A stretch of DNA of 64,000 bases. Origin: Rhodosporidiobolus odoratus. Lineage: Eukaryota; Basidiomycota; Microbotryomycetes; Sporidiobolales; Sporidiobolaceae. Position numbers and translations under genes: made by a program. Location: positions 1,736,001-1,800,000 of the forward strand of contig JAOANU010000003.1 of the NCBI GenBank assembly GCA_034387635.1, given 5' to 3'. The notes under the pieces are model-generated. The model was not told where the DNA came from. It did no database searches and was given only the letters and a program-made list of their open reading frames with translations. Positions within the stretch are counted from its first letter, which is position 1; each line of letters opens with the position of its first letter. Shown here piece after piece: positions 37,220 through 49,139 of the stretch.

Positions 37220-38565
37220 TCAGTGTGTCTGTGAGCGATTACAAGCACGTCAAGTCAGCTCAGTGCACGGGGGACATGAAGCTGAGAGGCCAAACACAGG
37301 CAACGAGGAGGAAGGAGGAAAACGGGACGCACCGGCTTGATCTTGAAGTGCAGAGAGATGAGCGAGTAGACGAAGATCTGCGCAAGAACAGCGGTCACAG
37401 TAGTAGGCAAGAAGGATGTCAGCTTGACCTTCCCCATTCCTGACTTGCGCCGTTCATAGGAAGGACATGACACGGGGGAACAGGAGGAGAGAGCTTGAGA
37501 GACAAGCGATGAGGAACGAACCTTGAGATCCTGCACCAAATAGTAGAACACCCTCAACCCTTCCGGATCATCCGAGTTTTGCACATCCACCAGCGAGCCA
37601 ATCTTGGCGGTCTATCCGAGTCCAAGTCGAGGTCAGCCATCCGCGTTACTGGAACGCTCAGAAGAAGGACAAGACGGGAGGAGAGAAAGAGGGACAAGAG
37701 GGCAGAGACGCACCTCAAACGAGATGTGGTAGTTGCCGACCTTGACCTCGAGTTCTTGCTTGCCGACCACGTTCTTTTTAGGCCACTTGGCATCGTCCTC
37801 CCTACAGCCCGGAGGGTCACGGCAGGAGAGGGTTCACGAAAGAGTCGGGGTTGGGTAAAAATGAATGGATGGGAAGGCAGCGAGAGCAGCGAGAAGAGGC
37901 ATGCGAATCAGACGTCAGTCGTTGTCCCAGGCCCGAGTACATACGCACTACCCTTCACGGGCAAGGGCGGGAGCAGCGCGGAATGCGGATCTTGACAGGC
38001 AAAGTTGAGCGAGGCGAAGGAGATCAACGCACTTTACTACTTCACTCTCTTCAACAATCCGCTTGAACTCATTCAGGGTTGCTTGCGAAAGGAACACTGC
38101 GTGGAACGAAGAGTCCAAGTCAGTGAGCGTCGTGAATCAGCGAGAGACGGCCGAGAAGAGTCGTGGAAGAAGCGGGCGAGGTGAAGAGGGCAGAGGAGGG
38201 AACGGGGAGACGTACTTTCTCGTCGGATGAGGGATTCATTGCGGTAGCTGCAGAGAACCGTAAAGGTGAGGGAGACACAGAGGGGGCGGGCGGAAGCAAC
38301 GAGACACATGGCGAGATGCGAGAAAAAGGTAGGATACGGGAGAAGGGTATCAGCGAGAGGTCAGTCTGTGTTTGGCTCGAAACGCCTGACAGGAAAGCGA
38401 AGCGGAAGGCAGCAGAGACGCAGGGCTGGAAGGGACGTACTTTGAGTTCAAGGCGAACCTCAACCTGCCCTGGCTGATTTCGAACTCGATAAACTCGTGT
38501 CCGTAGGATCCGACGTGACCCGAGTAGTAGCGGAGGTAGAAAGGGTCGGGAGAGACGGCGGTCAT
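37220..38565 (-). CDS. Mago nashi homologue (exon junction complex core)
   Basis: Partner of Y14 in the exon junction complex, which marks spliced mRNA for localisation and decay. The ATG at 38565 gives [19 protein letters not shown], then [95 protein letters not shown] and [11 protein letters not shown]. This is almost the whole known protein, cut by at least five short introns. The 3' end is unsure. The known protein ends at this KIKP plus one residue; here a GTGCGT donor falls exactly after the Pro codon and a splice to the AG before 37228 adds Thr-His-stop at 37220. Without that splice the frame runs to 37255. Its presence fits an intron-rich genome. Confidence 0.93.
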
Positions 38566-39328
38566 GGTCCAATGTCGGTGTAAGGCGAGAGCGAGGTGGG
38601 TGAAAGGGTGGGGAGGGACCAGAGAAGGAGGATGGGTCGAAGTCGATCTACGAAGCGCGTCCGAGTTTCCAGAGGCAGAGGGATGGCTGCGGGTGGGACT
38701 CGTGGTCAGTACGACAGGGCCGAGTCGAGTGCTACGGCTGTGCGAGCTGTTGCAATGTCGCCCCCGTCTGCCGGCGAGGGGAGGCGCGCGATGGACCTCA
38801 CCTCGCTTGACCAGGAGCGGCACCTCCAGAGGTTGGACAGGGGCAACTGGGCGGACTGTACTTACGGCGTGGGCTCGCTACGGGGTCCAGAGAGGCAGTC
38901 GAGAGCGGTGTGACCCAGTGCTTAGCTGTAATGACCTCGTCCTCATATTGCAATTTGTCGAGGTTCAAGTAGTTGAACTCGCTTGCAAATTGACCTTGGT
39001 TCTCGCTTGAATCAAACCAGCTGCCAACGCTTGACACTGCACCAGCTCTCCCCCCCTCGAGGCCAACAGAACAGAGTGTTCCTCTTGTTCCTCGACGGTT
39101 GACCCGTTGACCCTGACTGGCTTGGCGAATCCTGCTCCTGCCATTTGACCTGGAACCCCTCCTGCGATCAACTGCACTCTGTCCCCTCTACCATCTGGAC
39201 CCACACCTCCTTTTCCCCCCCCCCCCACCTACCCAAGCTCCCTCCCCCCCCCACTCTTGCTCCTCTTTCCTCATCTCTCCTTCAACCTCGCTCTCGGGGT
39301 CTTCCCTCTGTCACACTCAACGCGATCC
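38566..39328. promoter_or_regulatory. Divergent promoter region between mago nashi and KHA1
   Basis: About 760 bases separate two genes reading away from each other. The KHA1 side is very pyrimidine-rich, with a run of 12 C at 39215-39226 and 9 C at 39244-39252, about 80-110 bases before the KHA1 ATG. No separate gene is supported. Confidence 0.5.
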
Positions 39329-42300
39329 ATGAGCGCAACCAGCGTAGCAAAGGTCACCGCCAGTATGTCCGGCGACCTGCTCCTGCCTGTACCATGTCAA
39401 GACTCTCACACTTCTCTCCCTGTCGCAGCCCTCGTCGGGCCAGCCCTGTCGACCGTCACGGCCACTCTGCCGGCAAAGGCTCCACCCAGCGCCCATGCCG
39501 CCAGCATCTTTGACCCCAGCCATCCTGTAAGCTCTGCGTTCGAATCTGCTGTCGAGGCTCACTCGAGTACGCAGGCGCGCGCGGGAGAAAAGGACTGATC
39601 AGCGTAACCTTTCGCAGAATCCTGTCGCGTTCGACTCGTCAAAGTCAGGTTCTTTCCTTTCGCTACCCGTGAACGCTCAACTAACACGCTACCTGCGAGT
39701 CTCCATCCACAGTCCCCTCGTTCTCTTCATTGTGCAAGCCTTCATCATCGTCGCCCTTTCTCGCTTGCTTCACCTCGGCTTGAGATACCTGCGACAGCCT
39801 AGGGTCATCAGCGAAGTCATTGCCGGTATCGTCGTCGGTCCTTCCATCTTGGGTTCGTCTCCGACTTCTCGATACCCCTAGAACAGGCCCCTGACCTCCC
39901 TTTATGAATCCGACAGGTCGCATTCCCGGCTTCACCAGTTCCATCTTCCCCGCGCCCTCCGTTCCTTTCGTCTCTCTCGTGGCCAACCTCGGCCTCGTCC
40001 TCTTCCTCTTCATCGTCGGGCTCGAAGTCGACTTTGGGTTGCTTCGTCGCAACTTCAAGGTGTCGGCCAGCATCTCGCTCATGGGGATGGTCGTTCCATT
40101 TGCGCTCGGCGCGGCGGTGAGTAAGGGAATCTACGATCGCTTCGTGGATGAGACGACGGTCGACTTTGGGACGTTCTTGTTGTTCATCGGCACGGCCAAG
40201 TAGGTTGTCCCCTTCATCTTTTCTCTCGGCTTTCCGTGCTTCATTGGTGCTGTTCATCCTAACGTACTACACTCGCAGCGCCATCACGGCCTTCCCCGTC
40301 CTAGCGCGCATCCTGACCGACGAAAACCTCCTCAAGAACCACGTCGGCGTCGTGGTCCTCTCCGCCGGAGTCGGCAACGACGTTGTAGGCTGGATCCTCC
40401 TCGCCCTCGCCATCGCCCTCGTGAACGCTTCGAGCGGAATCATAGTCCTCTACGTCCTCCTCACCTCCTTCGGGTGGATTCTCGTCCTCTGGTTCATTGG
40501 CCGGCCGTTGCTCAAATTGGTCGGGAGGAAGACGGGCAGTTTCGGACATGAAGGGCCGAGTCAGACTATGACGGCGTTTGTGTTGTTTCTGGTGTTGACG
40601 AGTGCGTGGATAACGGATAGGATTGGCATGTATGTCAAACCTCTTTCTGCCTCTCTCTTTCTGTACTACGCTTGCGTCTTTCCTTACTGATCCGTTTACC
40701 CGCTTTGCAGTCACGCCATCTTCGGCGCCTTCCTCGTCGGCCTCATCGTGCCCAAGGAGATTCGCACGCACCTCACCGAGAAGATTGAAGATCTTGTCAC
40801 TGTATTGCTGTTGCCGCTCTACTTTGCGCTTTCGTGCGTTGGCTCTTCTCTCTTCTCTCTAATTTGCTCAGGAGGCCTCCTTGGGACCCAAAAGAGCTGA
40901 CCTTCCCATCTCTGTTTCCACACTGCCTGCATTCCTCCCTTGATTCCTCTCCTGTCACCCACGTATCGCCTGCTCCTCTCCACACCAAAACAGCGGACTG
41001 AAAACCGACCTCGGCCTCCTCCGCGACGGGTCCATCTGGGGTTGGGTCGTCTGCGTCATTGTCGTCGCCTTTTTCTCCAAGTTTTTGAGTTGTGGAGGAG
41101 TCGCGAGGGCGTTTGGGATGGATTGGAGGGAGAGTGGGGCGGCGGGGAGTTTGATGGGTGCGTCGCTCTTTTTGTCTTTGTGCGTGGTCAGGGCTGTGGA
41201 GCTGGAGGAGGCCAAGTCGCGTGCGACGTTGGCTGCCTTGCTTCTACCTGCCCAATTCCCAGTCACGCTCGAAGCGCGTGCAGCTGACTCGCCGTTATGT
41301 TGTCGTGCAGCCTGCAAGGGTCTTGTCGAGCTTATCGTCCTCAACATCGGTCTCTCGGCGGGTATTCTCAACTCGCAGGTGTTTGCCATGTTTGTCGTGA
41401 TGGCACTGTGCGTCTCCCTTTTAAGACTTCTACCCGTACTGTGCTGATATTGTCTCCCACAGCGTCACTACCTTCTTGACAACTCCCCTCACCCTCGCCT
41501 TCTACCCGGCCTGGTACCGCGTCAAGACTGAGCGTGAGCGCCGGGGTCTCGCCTCGTCGCCTCACCACGATACCGCCTCTCCGTTCGGCGACGACAAGCC
41601 TCGCACCCGTGTCGCTGTCGTGCTCGAGCAGTTTGACCAGCTTCCAGGTGTCATGAGCTTCTTGCGCTTGCTCTCTGCGGCGACAGTGGCGAAGGAGGCT
41701 GAACTGCCGCGACTCGAAGCTAAGAAGACGGAGAAGAGTGCACAGATGGAGAAGCGCAAGTCGATGCTCAAGGCTGAAGAGTCGGACGAGGATGCCTCGC
41801 CCACCAAGGACAGGTCTGCTGTCGACCTTCCTGCCGTTTCCGCCAAGCCCGCCGCGGGCACTCTCTCCCTTTCTGCCCTCCGCCTCGTCCCCCTCACGGA
41901 CCGTACCTCTACTCTCCTTCGCACCTCCGAGCCGGAAGCTTCTCTCCTCCGCCAAGACGCCCTGTCGACCGTCCTTCGCGCCTTCACCTCGGGCCTCGCC
42001 CTCCCCACTTCCCTCTCCCTCAACATCGTCGCTCCCGAATCGTACCCCCGCGCGGTGGCCGAGTTTGTCGAAGAGAAGGAAGCTGAACTCGTCGTCGTTC
42101 CTTGGGCGCTTCCCGCTGGTGGAAAGCTGGCTGAAGAGGGGGTTGCGGAGGGGATCTTGCCCAACCCGCTTGAAGGGTTGTTTGGGGGGAAGGAGGGGAC
42201 TAGTGTGGGAGTGCAGGGTGCGGTGGGGTATGCGAGCGTTGTGAGGAGGGTGTTCGCTGAGTGTACGTGGTATCTCACCTCGCGTTGACGGCTACCTGAC

Positions 42301-43185
42301 TGACTTTGCCTCGGTTTTGCAGCGCCGTGCGACGTCGCCCTGCTCCTTGACCGTTCTTCCGCCGCCCCTTCTCCGTCGACTCTTGCCCCTCTCCTCGCTC
42401 ACCGTGCCCACCTTCACCTTACTTTCCACGGCGGATCCGACGACCGCCTCGCCCTCTCCCTCCTCATTCAACTCGTCTCCTCCAACCCCGGCTTGACCGC
42501 TACAGTCCTGCGCCTCACTCGAGCTCCTGAAGTGACGGACGACGACCGCAAAACCTTTGCCACGGCAGAGGGGACCCTCGAGCCAAGTTTGACGGCGCTC
42601 TCGTCCCCGCCGGTGACGAGGGAGGATGCTCCGCTGTTTACGGTCGCGGGTACGCATGCCAGTGGTGGAGGTGGGTTCGCAGACACCGTCTATGCCACGA
42701 ATGCTGGGACTCAAGCGGGAGGGGCAGGGGCAGCAGGTCACGGCTTACAAAGCGAAAGTGCGGACGAAGCCCTTTTGGCCCGGTTCTTCGACTCTTCCTC
42801 CTCGGGCCCACCTCTGTCGGAGTCTGTTCGCGCTCGAATCTCGTACACGACAGCTTCTACCTCCTCCCCCCTCCGCTTCTCCGCATCTCACGTCTCGAAC
42901 CTCCGCACCCACCTCCTCGTTTCCTCCCGCATCCCCCTCCTCCACCTCATCGGCCGAGGCCGTCGAGACGCCCAATCCCACACTGCCGAACTGAGCCAGT
43001 TGTTGAAGGAGCATGAGGGGAGGGTTAGGAAGTCGGTTTTGGTCGGGAGTGAGGTCAGGAGGGCGGTCGGGGATGCGGCGGTTGCGGTGCTTTTGTTGGC
43101 GGGAGGTGAGGGGGAGGAGGGGGAGGGGGAGAGGGTGTTGGTCGTGCAGAAGAGGGGGAAGGGAGGGAGGGTGGGCGGGGCATGA
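39329..43185 (+). CDS. KHA1: Monovalent cation/H+ antiporter of the CPA2 (Kha1) type
   Basis: Exchanges K+ or Na+ for protons, in yeast on Golgi membranes, helping ion and pH balance. The ATG at 39329 gives [15 protein letters not shown]. About twelve membrane spans lie in exons to about 41500. They include [43 protein letters not shown], the ion-binding [15 protein letters not shown] with the conserved Asp, [13 protein letters not shown] and [20 protein letters not shown]2 proteins carry these same blocks. The long hydrophilic C-terminal half (41520-43185) is cytosolic. It has a charged linker and segments such as VLLDRSSAA ... LLIQLVSS that look like universal-stress-type nucleotide-binding folds. 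About eight introns. Full length for the family. Confidence 0.92.
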
Positions 43186-43566
43186 CAGGACCGGCTTGAT
43201 GTTTCTTCCTCTTCTTTTCGTCTCGACTCGGAAGTCGTGTCTCTCGCGTAATTTCGTTTCCCAATGGTGTGTACCCCCATCTCTCGGCCTCGACCACATG
43301 AGCGTGCGTTTGCTTTCCGCTTGTTTCTTTCCGTTTTTACCTACCGCAGTAGTTTTTTTCGTCTCCTCATGTTGGTTTGGTTGGGTTTCTGGTGGCCCCT
43401 GGTGGGCGTGTAGGGTCGACGGATGGACTTGGTTGTGCTATCACCATTTGCAGACTGTCTCTAACTACTCTGCTTGTTAGCGAGAAGGAGCGACATTCTC
43501 GCGGTTAAGACCGGGTTGATTTCCTCCCGCTCAACTGGCTCACCTCGATTGCTCGCAACTGCCGAG

Positions 43567-45330
43567 ATGAGTCTAGCATCAGCACCAGTCAGGCGACTGA
43601 ACCTGGTCCATCGGCATCTACTCAATCCGCGAGTGGTGTCCGTCTCGAGCGGCGCTTCATCAATTCCAACTCGCCGTCATTCCACTGCCTCGACCTCTTC
43701 TTCCCCGTCGAGTAACAAGCAGAAGTACCCTTACACGTTCACCACCTCCTACTCCTACCACGGCAAAAACAGTTCAACCTCCAAGACTTCCTCACAAGTC
43801 GAACAAGGTCTCCCCCCTTCTCACCCTCTCGTCGCCTGGCGGGATCAGATCTTACAAGATGGAACGAGTGGGCCGAAACATGGGGCTGGGCATGACTGGT
43901 TCTTTGTCGAAGGGTTACCGAGGGGCAAGGAGGAATTGGGAGAAGGGGAAGAGGGCGTGAGGGGGGTGGTCATGGGGGTTGCAGGTTAGTGAAAAAGCGA
44001 TCTTACCTTCCTGCTCCTTCGTCCTTGCCTGTGCAGGTCTCACCTTTGAGACTCTGGTGCTGCGTGCGCACGCAGGTAGGCTATCGCTGATACACTTGTT
44101 GGTACGCAGATGGGGTCGGAGGGTGGGAAGAACAAGGTGTCGATCCGTCGCATTTCTCTCAGGTGCGTCGCCTCTCCGCCACCCCCTCCCTCCCTCCCTC
44201 CTCGATCTCGTACTGTTTTCAGTGGGAGCGAAGTCTTACCTTGTGCCTCGTCATACACAGGCTCTGATGTACTTCGCCCGCGAACGCGTCCGCCTTTGCG
44301 CCGCCTCGTCTGCTGCCTCGAACTCCTCAACGCCGAGCAAAGAAGACTCGTGGACATGGCCGCAGGATGTCGAGACGAGGGACGCCGAAAGTCTGAAGAA
44401 CCTGCTGCAGGGGGCTTATGAGGATGTGCAAAAGGAGAAAGGCATCGTTGCCGGTACGTTGACGATTCTAGTGTTACATTCTTGCGGTTCTCGTCCATGC
44501 GTCCGAAGGTCACTGACGGTCGTATTGTCCGGACAATGTACAGGGAGCTCGACGGCATGTCTCGCTGCGCTGGACGCAGAGACGGGTGTATTGCATGCTG
44601 CAAAGTACGCTTTCCCCTCGCTCGTCACGGGACCCTATCCACATGCCTATGCTTTTGTGAATTAGGATTGACACGAAACCTGTTCGGCGACAGTCTCGGC
44701 GACTCTGGCTTCTGTGTTTTCCGCCCCTCGGCCCCTTCCGCCAAGCCCGAAACTCCCACATCTTCCCCGTCGCCCTCCTCCCCCTCCTACGCCCTCCACC
44801 ACAAATCCATCCCCCAAATCCACTTCTTCAACGCCCCATACCAACTGAGCAAATTCCCTAAAGGCGAATCAACCGACAATGCCCTGCTCAACTATCCTCA
44901 CCACGCCGATTCAAACCATCGGGTTCAGTTGGAGGATGGAGATGTCGTCATGCTGGTGACGGATGGGTTTAGTGATAACGTCTTTGAAGAGGGAGAGGCG
45001 GATTTGTTGCTCACTGCGGTGAGACAAAAACTGGATGAAGCTTTCGCGCTCGAGTCACAGGAGGCAGATGGATCGGCGGGAGGGAGCAAGGAAGTCAGCC
45101 GAACGGAACGGGACAAACAACTCGCCTCTTCCGTGGCTCGGACGGCGGTTAGCTTCGCGAGGATGATTGCGGTCAGGGAGGACAAGGTGACGCCGTTTGA
45201 GGTCGAGGCGAAGAGGTGGAAGGTTGGGTTCAAGGGAGGCAAGGTGGACGATGTTACAGTGTTGGTGGCGGTGGTTAGAAAGGAGGAGAGGGTGGCAGAG
45301 GGGGAGGGGGTTGAGGCTTACATTCGATAG
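43567..45330 (+). CDS. PTC7: Mitochondrial PP2C-type phosphatase (Ptc7/PPTC7)
   Basis: Metal-dependent Ser/Thr phosphatase that in yeast acts on Coq7 and sets coenzyme Q synthesis. The ATG at 43567 gives an Arg- and Ser-rich presequence (MSLASAPVRRLNLVHRHLLN) of matrix type. PP2C motifs: GHDWFFVEG, DGVGGW (metal site; it follows a GT-AG intron whose acceptor is at about 44109), GSSTACLAALD, NLGDSGF, LVTDGFSDNVF and KVDDVTVLVAVV. An extra Ser/Pro-rich stretch sits after GDSG. About five introns. Full length, with all metal-binding Asp residues present. I saw no clear membrane segment near the N-terminus, unlike the alternative form of the budding yeast protein. Confidence 0.9.
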
Positions 45331-45550
45331 AGGGTTGAACGGGTGTACAGGCTTTCTCTCTGTCTCTAGGTCCGAGGTACTTGCTTTCATGGCCGACTCG
45401 CGTACGTTATGCAGCACATCTGGTAGCACGGCTGGTAGAATGCAAGCTTGGCCTGCTCCAGACGGCGCAAGGACAAATGGAAGCGGGACGAAGAGGAAAG
45501 AAAAGGCAAACAGTGTACAAAGTTCCTTCGTTTCGGTCGCTTTGGTTACT

Positions 45551-46378
45551 CTAGTCCCTCTTCTTCCACGCCAACAGATCACCCTGCACGTATCCAAACC
45601 ACGCATCTTTTCCTTGACCCCACTTCTTCCATCCTTCCGCAATGCTCTTCAACTCGTCCTCGTTGCTCAGCCCCAACTCGATCGCCTTCTGTGCAAACCC
45701 AGTCTCGACCGTCCTCTGCGCCCACATCTGACTCCACACCTTGGGGTCAGGGCAAGTAGACCCAGTCGACGCCTCGACCTCTTCGGGAGCAAACCCCGCT
45801 TCAAGCGCCCAACTTTTCAACCTCCTGCCCGCATCGGGTTCGCCCCCTCCCGCACGTGCGACGCCGTACCAAAGCTCATCGAATCGCCTGATGAACCCTT
45901 CATCAGGGTACGCGACGAACGTCCCCCGATCGGCCTCTCTCGCAGCGACGAGGCGTTTCGAGACCCGCTTCATTTCCTTGAGGACGCCGATGGGGTCCGG
46001 GACGTGTTGCAAGAGTTGGTGGCAGTAGACTACGTCGAATGAGTTGTCGGCGAAGGGGAGGGCGAGAGCGTCCGCGAACTGAAACGTGACTTTGTCTTGG
46101 AGCAGGCCTTGACTGGCAGCGTCTGCCCTCGCTCCCTCAAGGACAGCTTCTCCCGCAGAGGGATGTTCGACCCCGACGACTTTTGCGACGTGAGGTGCGA
46201 ACGAGCAGGTTATACTCCCTGGTCCGCAACCTACGTCAAGGAGGGTGTCGGTAGAGTGGAGGTGGGGCAGGAGGTGAGGGGCTGAGTTGGATGCGGTGCG
46301 GGTTCGGTGGGAGGCGAGGACGGAGGAGTGGTGGCCTGAGGGGTAGAAGGGTTCATTGGACTGGGAAGGGAGGCTCAT
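45551..46378 (-). CDS. SAM-dependent methyltransferase, class I (UbiE-like)
   Basis: One uninterrupted reading frame of 275 residues, unusual for this intron-rich region. Motif I is LLDVGCGPGSITCSFA, which binds S-adenosylmethionine. Motif II ends VVGVEH. FADALALPFADNSFDVVYC and HQLLQHV are the post-motif segments of the Methyltransf_11 family. The C-terminal third has Trp-rich helices (WSQMWAQRTVETGF). The substrate cannot be told from sequence. Tail-to-tail with PTC7, 220 bases apart. Probably cytosolic. Confidence 0.88.
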   Translation of the reverse strand: MSLPSQSNEPFYPSGHHSSVLASHRTRTASNSAPHLLPHLHSTDTLLDVGCGPGSITCSFAPHVAKVVGVEHPSAGEAVLEGARADAASQGLLQDKVTFQFADALALPFADNSFDVVYCHQLLQHVPDPIGVLKEMKRVSKRLVAAREADRGTFVAYPDEGFIRRFDELWYGVARAGGGEPDAGRRLKSWALEAGFAPEEVEASTGSTCPDPKVWSQMWAQRTVETGFAQKAIELGLSNEDELKSIAEGWKKWGQGKDAWFGYVQGDLLAWKKRD

Positions 46379-46877
46379 CGTGCTCTAGTCGAGATGGGAG
46401 GAAGTAGGAGGTCGAGAATGGGCCGCGGGATAACGTCGAACGACACGTTGGGCGCGATAAGATCACGAGGAAGGTTTTAAGCAGGTGGATTGAGCGCTTC
46501 GGCCTACCCAGTTTGGCCCGCTTGATCGTGGGTATGCGAGCGAGGTCGGAAATCAGACTCAACTGATGAGAATGCTTCCCTTGCTCATACTTCACACACG
46601 ACCGCTGTATCCGCATTGTTGGACACGCGAGGCTGCCACAGATCTTTTGCACGTCCGGCTTCTCCCTTGATCTCCTCCAGCGTTGTGAACCGCTCTGCAC
46701 CCTCGACACTCATCTTAGCGAGTCTCGTGCGAGTTTGACTTTGTGAGCCGACCTGAACCAGGTGAGAGACCTCCATCGCTTACATGGCTATGACACGTGA
46801 CTGACGACACTCACCGCAGATCCGTACCCGGCGCCAAGCTACTTCAACCCCGCTCAACTCATTGTCTCGAGGTGGTG

Positions 46878-48678
46878 ATGGTGAGCAGCTCTCGCTAGTC
46901 CCTGTACCTTCACAAAGCGATTCCCATGAGGTACAGCAGACAGTGACATTCTTCTCACCAGACTTGGTCACGTCGCACCATCCTCTACGCCCCGGACACC
47001 ACTTTTTACTCCAAAGACCATTTCTTCGAAGCCTGCCGGGACCGACTCTTCGCCCTGTACGGCATGGGCACTCATCGCTACCGCACTGAACCCACACTGT
47101 GCGCCGTGCGCTGCGTGCGGCGGCCGTCGCTCGAGTGTATGTTCAAGGTCGTCGTCCGTCTACGGGGCGAGGTTTGGACGTTAGCGAATGACGAGTGCGA
47201 GTGGACGCACTCGCATGGCGACGAACGCGAGACGCAGGATACTCGAACCGATCGCGGGAAGAAGGCGCCGATGAGCGGGAGTGGAATGGAGACTGCTATC
47301 GACAGTGGCTACTTGTCCGGCGGGGCATCTGCCTTGTCCTCCCTCTCCGGGTCGGGCGAGGAAGAAGACGAAGAAGCGAGTGAAGACAATACTGTGGTAT
47401 CGACGTACGTCCGGCTCTTTCGCGCTGACTTACGGGTGGAACTGACAGGCCAGATTTGGCGATACATGCCCACAGGTCTCGCTCGTGCGCCGCGGTCCAA
47501 CAAATTGCAGGCACTTCCTTCTCTTCACGCACAGGCCCTGCGAGCTTACCGTCTTACGTGCTCAGCCTGTCCCCGGCATGCCCGCCCCGGGAGACCGCTT
47601 TCCCACGTTCAGGGCCTGTTACATAGCCGCCGCTACCGCTCTCCTTCCCGTCTACGGCTACTGCGTCACCAAGTCCGACCTTGTGGCCAGGGGCACTATA
47701 CGTTGCAACCGGGGTGATAACCGCTATGCCGAAGCGCCTGGCGGCAAGTGTCCCTTCCGTTTCACGGTTCGGAAGCTGGACACGGGCAAGAGCGGCTGGG
47801 TTGTCGACTCGGACGGTGGCTGCTACTTGCACAACCATGGGGCGAGGACTAAGCTCCTGCAAGACCCTGCGTGGCGGCCGTCCATCATCTGCAAGGACCT
47901 GCGAGCTGCGTTTGGGCTGCCGCCAAGGAAGAAGGGGAGAGGTGGATTGAGTAAGAAGGTGGCCGTCGTCTCTTCCACGAACACGAAGAAGACCGAGCCT
48001 GTCTCCCCAAACAAAGCGGGAACAGGTTGCTTGCCAAAGACCAACTTCACTCGTTCTCCGCCCGGAGAGGCATCGACGGATCTTTCTCTCGCGCACCCGC
48101 GCAGCAAGTCGAACGGGCGCTTCGTGACTGCACATCGATCTCAAGCCAAGGGCCAGGACGGATTTTTCGTCGATGCGGAGCAGCACCAGGTTCGTGACGT
48201 TCTATTTTTCCAGTCCGGTTAAGCTCCTAGCTACCAGAACTCGGCAACTGTTCGTCGCGGTGTCAGTACATACAGACTGCTGACTTACTTTCGTCTACTG
48301 ATACAGCCGTCAACGAAGCGGCCTCGTCTTTCCCCTGCCACCCTTCGCAGTCTTCCTCCCTCGACCTCTTCTTCCCACCATCCCTCGACAGCCACGTCCG
48401 GCTTCTCGCCATCCTCTCCAACCCTCACCGATTTTCTCTCGAGCTTACATCCATCCCTTCTCAACCTCGCACCCCATCTCGCTTCAGCAGGCATCGACTC
48501 GATACCAGCCCTCACTCAGCTTTGCCTCCTCGACGAAGGAACCCTCACCGCCTTCCTTGATATGGTGGAGGACAGCCTCAGCATCTATAGTGAGCTAGGG
48601 GTCGCGATGAAGGAGTCCTGTGCCGAGCAGCTGAGATTGCTGGCGAGGAGTTTAAAGGGGATGAGGGACAAGAGGTGA
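46878..48678 (+). CDS. Family 1 protein: two FAR1-like modules plus SAM-like C-terminus (array gene 1)
   Basis: Module 1 (about 46990-47230) has TTFYSKDHFFEACRDRL, CAVRCVRRP, CMFKVVVR and CEWTHSHG. An acidic linker follows (GSGEEEDEEASED). Module 2 (about 47590-47920) has CYIAAATALLPVYG, TIRCNRG, CPFRFTVRKLDTG, YLHNHG and DPAWRPS. A basic linker (KRPRLSP) follows. The C-terminal domain (48420-48678) has LTDFLSSLHPSLLNLAPHL and SAGIDSIPALTQLCLLD. The start is uncertain: the ATG at 46878 sits right against a good donor and joins in frame to the exon at 46962. Further introns join at about 47410-47565 and 48190-48305. Two more genes with the same order follow on the same strand, so this is a tandem array. 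Confidence 0.75.
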
Positions 48679-49139
48679 GGTATCGTCCGCTTGGATCCGC
48701 TTGTTGCAGCGCGACGGTACGGTCACTTTCGATGTGTGCTAACAATCTGCTTGTCACGCTTGAGGTGCACGGGACCCTGTAGCTTCGTAGAAAGAAACTT
48801 GCATTAAAAGTTTTCTTTTCTGCCTCGTCCCAGAACTGTTTGTGCTTGCGTTTCGATCTGCTCGCTGGGCGGGAACAGCGCGATCAGCTCAGCTTCTCTC
48901 AGGATGCGCCGCTGGAAAGTGACCTTGCTGGTCAAAGGCCAGCTCGTTTCTCAGCCTCCTTTTTCGCGTCCGTCTTCAACGGGCTACCTTGTTCTCCTCT
49001 CACACAACCGCTTGCGTACACCCTAGTCAGAAATCCGAGAAAGTCGACGCGTGACTCTCTCCTCACCTCATCCTACGGCACCGTCTCCCACAAATTGACC
49101 CATCTGGCCCGAAGCCGAATTTCACCCGTCGGACGCACC

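Noticed and set aside
41562..42278. Minus-strand frame of 238 residues opposite KHA1
   Set aside because: Ser/Arg-rich reversal of a coding exon without motifs or splice context.
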